Shown here: positions 24,801-36,800 of the stretch, one piece after another | Layout of the letters: every line of letters starts with the position of its first letter | Position numbering within the stretch: position 1 is the first letter of the stretch | Program-made: the position numbers and the translations under genes | Notes under the pieces: model-generated | Databases searched by the model: none | What the model was told of the DNA's origin: nothing | The model's input: only the letters and a program-made list of their open reading frames with translations | Assembly: GCF_037975245.1 (NCBI RefSeq) | Contig: NC_092583.1 | Span: 8,639,764 to 8,703,763 of the forward strand | Source of the DNA: Apostichopus japonicus | Lineage: Eukaryota > Echinodermata > Holothuroidea > Aspidochirotida > Stichopodidae | Direction: 5' to 3' | Length of the DNA stretch: 64,000 bases

Positions 24801-27800
24801 TTGTCGCTTGTAAATATCCAAACCAGTAAGTTTGGGGATTTTAGTTAGTCAGTGGGTTTACAGGTGCATGCTATACCATTTTTCAAAAGAGAGAAAAGTA
24901 CCCAGAGTATATATAATTAAAAAGCTTGCCTAATTAAAAGGTTAGCAGTCTCATGGTGGTGACTAGCTCTTGCCGTAGAAAAGCAAAATGTCAGACAGAA
25001 TCGTAATGAAAATTACTATTTGATTGCAATTAAAACAGTGCTTTGGCATGTTAACTGTTCTATGTTTACCTGAGTGAAAAGTGAAAGGGAAATGTATATA
25101 TTCCATTGAGGTGAAAATCGCTCCCATGTCTATCCACCGAAGGTGAAAATCTAGTCTTCCACCTATCGGGTGTATTGTTTTCGATGCAAGGGTCATTTTA
25201 GTACATTAGAAACACCAATGAGATTAGTCAAAGCAGACTGAATATTCATGAAACCCAGTAGCAGTTTGCAACCAATGGCTGCATATGTGATTGATCAATG
25301 GTACAAAATGATCTATGCATATTCATATTTGAAATATTTGAAACTGGAAAAAGCTACATGCATGTGAAGTATATGGCATGTATTTATCACAGAGATGTTT
25401 AAAACTATAGAATCCCTTTCAGTGCAATATTTCAAATTCATATTTTTGTAAAATTTAATTCCTTTTTACATTTTCCAGATCAACCTTCATCGATGTCAAG
25501 TCAGAGTAATGAGAAACGTAAGTCTTTTGTAGTTTCTTATATGGAAATGCTTTTAGTTAACTGTTGTTATAAGCTATGCTCATTGGTCCCCCTCCTTCCC
25601 TCACTTTGTAATACTTTTCTCATCTTTCATATCCATAGTACACAACTGCATAGCTTTTTCATATCTACATCTTCTTAAAACCATTTGCAACAGATTAAGC
25701 ATCTTCCTGATCTTGTGCATTTTTAACCCAGCTTCACCATTTCACTTTAAGTGGCACTTTTAGGTATCTTCTCTTCCTGACTTACAATGTTTCTCTCTCT
25801 CTTTTATATTTCATATGTAGTGGTTATCATTGATGTCGCACATACCCCCCATCCCCTCACCCACTCACCCACTGTTCATCTCTTTAATTTAGAAAACTAT
25901 TTCCTAATGCGTTCAGAGTTTGTAATCCAACAGCATAATACATATCATGGAAGTACATTAAAACTAGAATCACGCCCTTACATGCACTAATTGCACCCTT
26001 TTAATCATTATCTTTCCTTCCTTTTGATTGTTCTTCCCTCCTTTTCAACATACCCCCCTTCCCCTTCATCCTCCCTCCCCCTTTCTTTCATACTTCCTCA
26101 GTCAGTAGTGTCATGTTAACAATAGTGTGACCTGATGGGGTCATAAACAACCTCCTCCTCCTACACCCATGACCTCCTGAGGTGAACATTCTCATCCTGT
26201 TTTTGTTGACATTCATGTCTTTAACCCTCAAATCACTAATCCTCTCTTTCTCTCTCTCTATAATCTTGTCCTTTGAACCTTCAATAGAAGTAACTTAGGC
26301 TTTTATGTACATACACCAGCTGACCACAATGTGCAAATCATCACTGTTTAAGCATGGTCAGACAATTCACACAAATTACGTAACCCTTCGCTGGTTCACT
26401 GGTATAGGTAGAGAAACAAGCTAGTGAAGAAAGAAAGCAAACTGCAAGCAGGAGGACTGTGGTATATAAAAGTAAAAAAAAAAAAAGAGCCTTTGTCTGC
26501 ATCAAGCTTTGAACACTTTAAAAGGGATTTTTAATCACCCCAGCTGTTCAATATGCCACTAGTGTTATGTAACATTACATCAAAGAGAAGTGGACACAGT
26601 CTGTGGTGATATTCTTTGCAAAGTTTGCCAGCTGTAAATAGATAAAAGTGGGTAATCTAGTTATAGGTCTTGCTTTGACCTGAGGGGGACCACATATAGG
26701 ACAGGATACAGGAAGCAGTTAAAACAATCATACAGAGAGAGAGATGGGTGGAGAGCAAAAAGAAGAAAGTAGGGGCAATTATAGTTAGTTTGTAAAGGAA
26801 TGATCTGTCTTTGTCTGCCAGGCTGGCAAAAACGTTTTGGTAGAGCTGTTTGGTTGGGTTGGGAAAGAGTTTTGGTTAATCCTTCATTCTGACCAATTCA
26901 AGCCAATTGAAGTCACTATCTCTGCATCATTGGTATTCTTATGACAACATACATGCCTTGGTTGATTGGACAATTTTCACTGCTACATGTTGAATTAACA
27001 ACGTTTATGTCCAATACAAAAAAGAAAAAGAGAGATATAATATTAAGAAAAATTCAAAGAAACTTGAGTGATTGTTTGACAGTATATATCAGACAAGATG
27101 GAAGAAATTACATATAAGATGAGCAATTTATCAAACCGTCTTTGGATCAGATAACCACTGGAGGATTAAAGCATGGCAGAAGGCACAACTTTATGTCGTA
27201 GATCAATCCAAAGATCTGACTCCTCAGTTAACACCCAAAGAGATCCCGAATAGCGAAAATTCTGTTGGGAGGTCGTTGACCGACGCATGGGAGCAGGGGT
27301 TGGGGGGGGGGGGTTAGGTCATAGAGAGCATACATGAAAGTTTACCAGTTCACTGTCTAGGCATGGCAGAGTGAGAGTGCTGAGGTTGTGATGGGACAGG
27401 TAAGCTTGTTACTGGTAAATATCCAAACCTATTAAGGTTTGGGGTCACAAGCCTAATTTTGATATGTCGTAGACATTGAAGTGACGTAATGCTATCAGAA
27501 GTTCAGGGTTTGTCTTTCTATACCACTTTTTTATTATATGACCCTTTACACTTGGTGAAATGTGACTGGACTATATGTAGTCTAATATGCAGACGATTAG
27601 GTCAGTTCCTTAGAATGCAACACAAAAACTCAATGGGAGAACAAAAGATTGTTACATATGGCCTCAAATTAACATCCCTTAAAATAGATGACGAATTTAT
27701 CAAGGACAAATGGTATTGAATTTCATCCAAGGATGCTCTGTTATTTACAAGAAGATAAACTAACATTTTGGGGTTCAGTTAGTTATGATTTATAATTTAT

Positions 27801-30800
27801 CAAACAATGGATAAACATTAACACGCAGTCTGCACTCTTAAGCTTTAAAGAGCCTTAAAGGAGCATTTCAAAGGTTAAGCATATATCTAAAAAGGTAAAT
27901 TTCTTATAACTCCCATTCCCAATAGCTATAATTTATAACAAAATGAACTTGCTATCAATTTTTTTTTTTTACCTACACAAACAAGACTAAAAATTCTGCA
28001 TAAATTTCTCCTACCATTGGAAGTACAAATTATATGGTCATATTTTCTATTCTTTACACATGAAACTGCAGGACCAATTTTTAAGCAGTTTCCTTGCCTT
28101 TCGGGTTCTTCCGAACAGCAAATTTGGTTATCCGAAGAAATGTAGCAACTTATACAACAAAGAATGACCAATATATGTACACTATGGAGGAGTGATATGT
28201 TGGTTTGCTAACTTGAACACCAGCTTTGGGTTCAGTAAACTCCCCTTTAGATGGATCATGTGCCTACTGTAGGCTATAGTATTATATTTGTTTATTTCAG
28301 TATCTCCAAAGTGATGGAGGGTGACACCAATTAATCATTTTGTTGGGGAAGGGGGGGTGTGGGGGGGAGGAGAAGGGTATTTTGTTACAATTCAGCCTGA
28401 ATCTGTAAGCAATGAGTCATTCGCTAGGACAGACGACTTCCAAAGCTATTTAGTAATCTCAAACGATCATTAAATAAAAATTCCTTTGAAAAATGCAACC
28501 AGCTAGATCTGTCTATAATAATATTAAATGAAAATCAAATCATCATTAAATAAATGGCACAAGTATATATACATAGGCTTAGGAGCCCAATTTGATTTTG
28601 GGGGGGGGGGGCTGCAACGACTTGCCCGAAAAATATAACCACAATTTTTCGCGCGCTCCGTGCGTTCAACATGTTAATGTGCATATCATATAGGCATGCA
28701 TCGGTTGTTACATCGCATGCCAATAACATACAATCATTTGTCGTTTTATTACTCTTCTATATTGGTTATAATTATTGGGGAAGTCGTTACAATCATAACG
28801 ATAATAATAATATCAGTTTAACCATTGAAAAACACATTGCACATTATTTTTCTGCAGTAGGTGCCTGAAAAATTCTCAGCATATTGCCCGAATTTTAACA
28901 AAAATTGTTGGTTGGGGGGCCTGCAGCCCCCCCGCCTCCTACGCCTATGAGTATATTGATTGTGATCGTCATCCATCCCCAACTTATAATAAGGCAACTA
29001 TGGTCAATGATTTCAGGGAAAAGATTTGATAGTAGCCTTGAAACTTCGAAAAACACATAAAGCTTTACAGTAGTTTACTTGGAAGAGTCGCTCAACTGTG
29101 AGTTCTTTGAATTCTAACTTGACCAAGGTCCAGCTTTCCTTCAGGGTATTGTAATTTAAGTATGTAGTTATTATTATTATTTTTTTGTGGCTCTGTTGGT
29201 TTTATTTGTGTCCATATTTGGTAATTGTATATTCCTTTGATCAAAGGAAACATGTATGAATGATCTATGTAAGTATTACTTCTTGCAAGCTATTATTTTT
29301 ATGGTGAACTTATTACGGTGAAATTATTACAACACAGAAGATGATTTTTTTTCCCTGTTCAGTAGGATTAAAAGTTTGCATCTATGTAGCAATGATGGAT
29401 TGCATGAATCTGTTCATCTTGATACTGTACTGTAAAATACTAATGACACGCAGTGCAGAAATCAACTAATACTTGTTCACATTTTGGCAAGTTAGTAATT
29501 CCCACTTCAGTGATCAATACAAGATAATTTATTCTCTGCTTTTGTTAGATTTTTTTGACTCGTATAATGTACAGTGAGGTGAAGAGGCATGATGAGAGGG
29601 GTGGGTCGAAGGGGAGGGGAAATGCAGGGTCTCTATACTCTGGACGCAATCTCAGTTTGGGGGCCCAGGAAAATATGTATGGCCAGTGAAAAAAGAGGAT
29701 GGAGAAAGATCTATTCACATTTTCAAAATATCCTCAAGAACAATTGAAAAGTCACAAAAAGGGTCAGGTGACATGTCAGGTGATATATGCTGTTGGTCCA
29801 TGTTAGATTTCCATTAGAGAAACAAGATCTGAGGCTATTAGGATTGTGGTAGCGAGGCACATCTGTGATATAATGGGAGAGCAGAGTTCATGGGAGGTTA
29901 TATATGGGAATAAGAAGGTGCATTGTGGGATACAGATTGTTAGCTCACAAAAACTTACACCGTTCAAACTACTGCATGTTCACAAAAATTGATTGTAATT
30001 TTAACGAAATTATTCCCTATGCAACTGATTAATATTTTCCGACATACAGTACCATGATGTGAAAATTAAAAATGTATTATTGAAAATACCTGAAAACGTT
30101 TCCATATAATTTAGTATTCATCACAATCACATGCATGTTAATTCTAAATTTCAAAAAGTTTTAACAGTGAATTTAGATGGAATTGTTTCAATTGAAGGTA
30201 TTTACCATGTATTGAGTACAGACGCTATGTGCTAGAGGTTTCTACGTTCCGTACAGATAGAACAAAATACGTTTCAAAATCGACTAAATTAAGAGGCAAA
30301 CAAATGGCTAACTTACAATATTGATGATATTTGCATAAGTATGGAAAGCATGCTGTAGCAAAGCATAAGCATGGAAAGAAAAGCATAGGCATGGAATGCA
30401 AAGCATAAGCATGGAGAGCATGCTTTGCTAGCAAAGCATAAACTTGGAAAGCAAAGCATAAGCATGGAAAGCATGCTCTAGCAAAGCATGGCAATAATTA
30501 AGTGCAGCAGTTTCCTGCTCAGAGTTAAACCATGGAGCTGTTTATAGCTCCATGGTTAAACATTCCAAGCAGCCATATGGTTTGTCTTCCAAATTACTAT
30601 GTTGTCATATTGACCACAGCTTGACCAACCCAAGGCCAAACAGAAGGTTCTTGGAAATATTTACAACCCATCATGAGTAATGCATTTATCAAGGCTGAAT
30701 GTTTTAGATTTCCTCCAGCCCCACATGGGCTTTGCAGATTAAAGTGGTTGCTATGAAAGATTATAGTTAGATAGATATTGGTCTTTGGAAGTGCCAACAA

Positions 30801-33800
30801 CATTCAGCTTTAAATATGTAATCATTTCAGAGTTAAATTTTGTGACAATTGTGTGATGAACCACTCTACATCTAGAGAAGATGGAAAATTTGTCAAGAAA
30901 CTGATATATACTACACAATACATAATTTTTTTTTAAATTTTAAGACCACTTGAAGCACACCAGAAATGATATAATGAGGCATAAACTTTAATTAAAGGTA
31001 TGTCGCAGAATAATTAAAACAAAAATTTTAGTTTACAGAATACGATAAACAAATTCTTGGATCGAACTAAATGGTCCTTGCTTAGAATGAGAGTTATTTA
31101 TCTTTATGACATTGGAGACTATATGTAAATTAAATTAACTTAACCCTAGAAAAACACTGCTTCAGCAATCATGACAGCAAAAAATTAAGATATTTCATTT
31201 TCTATCCAAATACTCACTGTATTTGAGTGACATTGCAAAAATAATAATAAAAAATTGGAAGGTATTCAAATTTATTACCAAAATGATTAAAAATTAATAT
31301 TTAATATTGCATTTAAGTGCAGTACAATGTAACTTATTCATTTCCATAAATATTTCACATATAATATATGTAATAAAGAAAAAAGAAATCCACAAGAATC
31401 CGTACAAAATAAATATTTTTATTTTTTACTTTGAATTATTATTTTTAAATCTTGATAAGACATATCTTAATCTAAGTACCAGTCATTTTATATATTTATA
31501 CTGTATGTAGCTTTAATTCCATGATAGTTTTAAGGCATAGCCAGTTTGCTATTTATCAGTGTCCTTAGCAGCTGTGACATGCTTGAATGTAAGTACTAGG
31601 TTGTCTAAGAAAGAGAGAGAGAGCAGGTAGATTGTAGCTTTCCCAGAAATAACTATATACAATATTATCAAAAGATTAGTCACAAATGAGTGGGTACAAA
31701 TGACCTTCCCTCCTGTCCAGCATTTTCTGTGTGATGTGATTGGTCGATACTGAGATCTGATAATAACTTGTTCATGTTATAAAGAATGTGCAGGTCACTT
31801 ATAAATCTCCACTTTCAAAACTCCTGTCAGACAAGTTGTAAGTTTCAAAAATTCAGTGCATTCATTTGCTTGTTTTATGAGGTCGAGTGTTGGGCATGAT
31901 TCTAACTTTTTGGAAATCTGGTAATCTCAAGATATGGGTGTTAAAGAAACTGGTAGTTACGGAAAATGTGAGGGTAGCAAAGCACCAGGTAATACGTTTG
32001 GTTCGACCAGCTGTAAGGAAAAGGACAACAGGGCATTCACCAGCAGTAAGGAATATCGTGGTAAGATTGTATTCCTTGGGCCAGTGAGGATTCATTGTGC
32101 GTTTATGCGTTGAGAATCATGTATTGATTTCTATCTCAAGATAATAGTACACTGGCTGTAAACTGCAGGTCTAAGAATTTACTCTGCCTTTTTATAAACG
32201 ACGTCATGTAATGTTTTTATAAATGGATTTATATCGATTCTACATCTTCAATTCTCTGACATATACTTTGATGATTGCTGTTGCAGTATTGTCAACAAGC
32301 ATACATTATTTGTTGTGGAGAGTTAACATATAACGTAACAAAATGTGTGTGTGTTATTTGTAGTGCATTGGTATAACAAGTTAACATAGAGAAACACACC
32401 ATTTGTATGTCTTTCACTGTAACCTTTGCATAATATATTATAATTTTTGGCCAACTAGTAAAGAACCTGTACCAAGTTTGGTTTCAAAAAAATATCCAAG
32501 TGACATTTAATGTGTCATTTGTCATTCCTCCAGTAGACCGTGGGCCGAAGTCCAAAATCGTTTAAGTTCGTTGCAACAGAGAGAGGACTACCAACAAATG
32601 TCATAATAATTATGAAAATAATATGAAATCACCATTATCGATTGTTCCCAGTTGTCTAACGTGCACATTTTTGCAGTTGTAATTAATAACCGTTACCATT
32701 TTAATCAAATTTGAAGGAGTTTATAAGGCGAAAATACAGCGTATGATGTCACGAGTAACCAATCACAATCGCGTCTACAGTCTTGCGCAATACTTTTTAA
32801 CATCTGGCAACATTTGAACATGGCGTCAACTAGTGATAAGGCGGCCTGTCGAACGAAAATGAAATTAGAATGCGTTATCCATGTTTCAAAGACAGCCTCA
32901 GGAAAAGTGACTGCATTTACCAATATCTCCAAAGCTAAAGTTATCAGATGTGCCAACGAATGGAAGGCTTTAGGTGGAGAATTAGGAGATTTTGCCAATA
33001 CTCTTTTGTCTGACAATGCAGACCTCAACTTGACGTTAGACACAACAACGTGCGGGTATCATCGGCAATGCTATATGAAGTTTACCGACGTATCCAAAAT
33101 CTCCAGGGCTAAGTCAAAACTTACACAATCAGTTGGTGAGTTGTTTGGCGTATTAAAGTATTCTTGAAATATTAAATTGAAAATGAATGCTCTATTCGAC
33201 TTGAAACTGTATAATTCGAGTTCGTAAAGTTACAGTAACCACAGTCGTTCTCAACTAGCCTAGGCCTACGCGGTAAAAATTGTACACAGCTCTAGCTTAG
33301 TTCTAACGTTGACTAAACTGTTATTCAATAGCCCAGGCTATGCTGAAACAAAAAGGTTGGCTGAATGTACGTTCTGTGTACAATTTGTCACAGGAACGAA
33401 GAGGGTTGCTGGTGCTGGTAAAACTATGGGCCTAACTTTACAATCCGTACCATATGAATGGGAAAGCTTTCTTCAAATCGGCAGAATAAGAACTGTATAA
33501 TCCGGCTGTCAATAGAGGCCTCCAAATCAATAGAATAACAGTCAGTGAATAGGTGCGTCGTGTGAATTAGGGTTAGGAAGTAGGGTTAGAAAGTAGGGTT
33601 AGGGGTTCGTCGAATGGTACGGATTCTAAATTAGTACCCCTTGTTTATATTAGTTTTGAACTAATGCAGGTTCAACCAACTGAACAGTTACAACCCGTCT
33701 CTTGGATACAAGCCTTGAAATAAGTCATAATCACAAAGTATATATATTGTCATCATCCTAGGCGTGATTCAACGAGACACTTGTTCAAATCTCTTTTTTT

Positions 33801-36800
33801 ATTTTCTGTCTTGCAGAGGATTTACCAGCTCAAACTGATACTGCAGATTTTAGAGACTTCTCACACAATGATCAATCAGGTAAGATTTCCATATGTTGCC
33901 TTCAAATAGAGTGCAATTATGTACGTGTTGGAATATAGGCCTATAAGTATAAACAAACTTATGATTCTGTAATGATGCAAGCCGCTGCTCTTTTAACATA
34001 CATAACTGCTTGTAGTCCCTTTCCATGTGTGAAACATATCTTTCCAAAAACCGACAACACATGGTTCGGTAAGTAAACAGACATGCATAGTGTCTTGCTA
34101 CTTAAATGTATTTCAATCGAAATTCAGGTCCATGTTCTGTTGAAAGCAAATATGGGAGGAGGGAGGAAAAAATTTGAATTATAAAGTAAAAAATTAATAT
34201 AGAATACTCATTTTGCAAAACTCATGGTATGCAGCATAAGTTAGTATATTTTATTTGAGCTTTATCAGTCACTGTTTTTATTAATGTGGAAATTTATTGT
34301 AATGTTGCATATCTCATTTTAAACTATCTATCAGCTATGCAACATTGAAGTAATTGAAAGCAACTTTTAATTACTTAAGGTGAAGTAAGTAAGCCCATTT
34401 GTGTATCACAAATACATAATTAAATAAATCTTCATCTGCTCTGTCAACAGATACAATGGATCAAGGACCTGCCCCAAAGCTGCTGAGATCAGTCCACACA
34501 CTACACAGTGGCCACATTCTGCCTCCAGTATGTGTAATATGCCAGAAGGTCAGTTATGTAACTAACTCTTTAACGAAGAAGCTCAGTAAGGAAAGGCTAG
34601 TAGAGTGCCAGACGGTTACAGCTGGGTCCCTGCAGACAGCGGCACAAATCAGGAATGATGAGAAGCTATTGCTTCATATCAGAGATCAAGATCTGGTGGC
34701 ACTTGAGGCAAAGTACCATAAGACTTGTTATCAGCAGTATGTGAGAGTCCTTTCTACACAAAAGAAGCAGGATGGTTTGCTTGGTATAAAACAATACCAA
34801 AAAGCCTACGAAATTTTCTGCCATGATATTGTCGAAGAGAGAATTGTGAAGAATGCGGAGATATTTAGACTTACCAAATTGTTGCAAATCTTCAAAGGTT
34901 ATGTCCATAAATTTGAAAATCTAGACGCTGCAAAATATAGGACCTATTCTCTTCAACACCGGCTGAAGGGATCATATCCCCAACTTGTCTTCCTGAGGCC
35001 TTCAAGGAAGAATCTAAGTTGTTTAGTCTACAGTGACAACTTAACAACTGCTGATGTTGTAGAAGATCTTCCATTTGATGACGACAATTCATCTGAATCT
35101 TCAACCAGTGACACTGATGACATTATACCCTCTGTGAAGAATCCATCACCAACATCGATTAGGGACCTGTATATGTCTGCCCAGAATTTGAAAAGTTCAG
35201 TCACACAGCATCACTTCGAGCCTATGGAATGGCCACCAACAGCAGCTGCTTTAAATTTGTCTAATGCTGAACATGTAGTTCCAACTAAGCTCTACAACTT
35301 CTTAGCTTGGGTTGTTGGTGCTTCTGAAGAACCAGTCATCACCAGTAAAGTGAAAGTTGAAGACTCTGTTCATCATAAATTACTTTCTGTGGCTCAAGAT
35401 GTAATGCAACTTGCTTTCAAAGGGAAGAAAATGACACCAAAGTATCTTTCCCTTGGTATGGCTGTTCGTCATCTTACTGGATCAGCTCAACTGATAGGAC
35501 TGTTGAATGGACTAGGTCACTGTTCCTCCCATTCTGTGGTGCTTGAACATGACACAGCCTTAGCTCAACAACATCTTGACCATACGGATGCACTCCCAGC
35601 TACTATTGTCCCCGGAGAATTTTTGACTTTTGTCTGGGATAATATTGATTTTGGAGAGGAAACCCTCACTGGAAAAGGCACTACACACAGCACCAATGGG
35701 ATTGCAATCCAGCGAGGAAAGCATGACCTCTCTGAAGTACAAAGAGTTCCGCTCGTACGCAGAAAGCAGCGTTCGATCAAAGCTCCACCTTCTAACATAC
35801 TGCCATATTTTGGTGTAAAGAAGCATGGGCCAAGACCTTTCGGTGATCAACTCGAAGTGGGGGAGAATGTGAATCTTCAAAATGAGGCACGTCTCATCGA
35901 CTTAACATATAATTTGCTGAAAGCAGAGTATGGTGCAAGTATACCCACTTGGACTGGTTACAATATTGGGTTGTGTCCACATGTGCCAGTGGTTTCTCAA
36001 ATTACATACTTGCCAGTGATCAATGCAAGTCCTACAGAATACGACACATTGCACACAGTGTTGCAAGAAAGCTTGAAGATCGCTGACAAAAGTTCTGTCA
36101 ACACAGTGGTAGTGGTCATGGATGAAGCAACATACGCCAAAGCGCAGCAAATTCGATGGACAAGTGAGGTTTTTAGGAACCGCATCGTCATGAGACTTGG
36201 AGAATTCCATGTGTGAATGGCATACATAGCCTGCATTGGCAGTCGTTTTGGTGATGCTGGTCTAAGAGATTTACTTATCGAGTCAAATATCGTTGCCCAG
36301 GGCTCTATCAACGGAGTTTTAAATGGTCATCACTACAACCGGTCAGTGCGGACTCATAAGTTAGCAGCAGATGCTTTATCCAGGTTGCGTTGGCTTGCTT
36401 TCCTGGACACATTAAATGAACAACAAAGAGAAGAAATCAGGATGGTTTTGGCTGACTTACATGAAAGTTATCTATCTAATACCATCTTAGATTTTGTAAG
36501 AATGGATGAACTGAAGATGCTTCAACAGCAATTTCAACAGTTCATTAGCAGGCACAGTGCTGTTAACCCAACGTTTGCCTTCTGGAGTTCATATCTGGAG
36601 ATGGTGCAACTTCTGCTGCTGTTCCTCCGTGCTACCAGGGAGGTAATTGGGATCTACATTTGTCAACTGTGCGCTCAATGCTACCATGGTTCTTTGCGTG
36701 TGATAGAGTCCATTACTCACGGTACCTTCCTGTCTACTGGCTGGAAATGAAAAATCTCCCTGAAAGTCATCCTGATGTACACGAAAATCTGTCTGCTGGA

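Larger units (their letters stand above)
18816..25478 (+). other. TR intron 1 (6.7 kb)
   Basis: No further exon seen. It holds an hAT-like element (19516-19857), three copies of one TTAA-flanked element family, one copy of another (20561-21108) and a 192-bp duplication (23,601-24,006). Confidence 0.75.

Noticed and set aside
31862-32095. Overlapping open frames on both strands left of the transposon.
   Set aside because: Mutual shadow frames with no domain, and no splice sites or codon bias in their favour.
33565-33610. TTAGGG-like runs (also the CCCTAA-like run near 14,873-14,895) as interstitial telomere sequence.
   Set aside because: Only three or four imperfect units; too short to support a telomere-derived origin.
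36641-36650. GAG|gtaatt near the frame change as a true splice donor that would explain the frameshift.
   Set aside because: The downstream frame resumes at once with conserved-looking residues and no acceptor nearby, so a one-base loss fits better.
36217-36750. The segment after the internal TGA as a separate gene starting at its ATG.
   Set aside because: Residues before and after the TGA read as one continuous conserved protein and there is no promoter or intron evidence, so a nonsense change is simpler.
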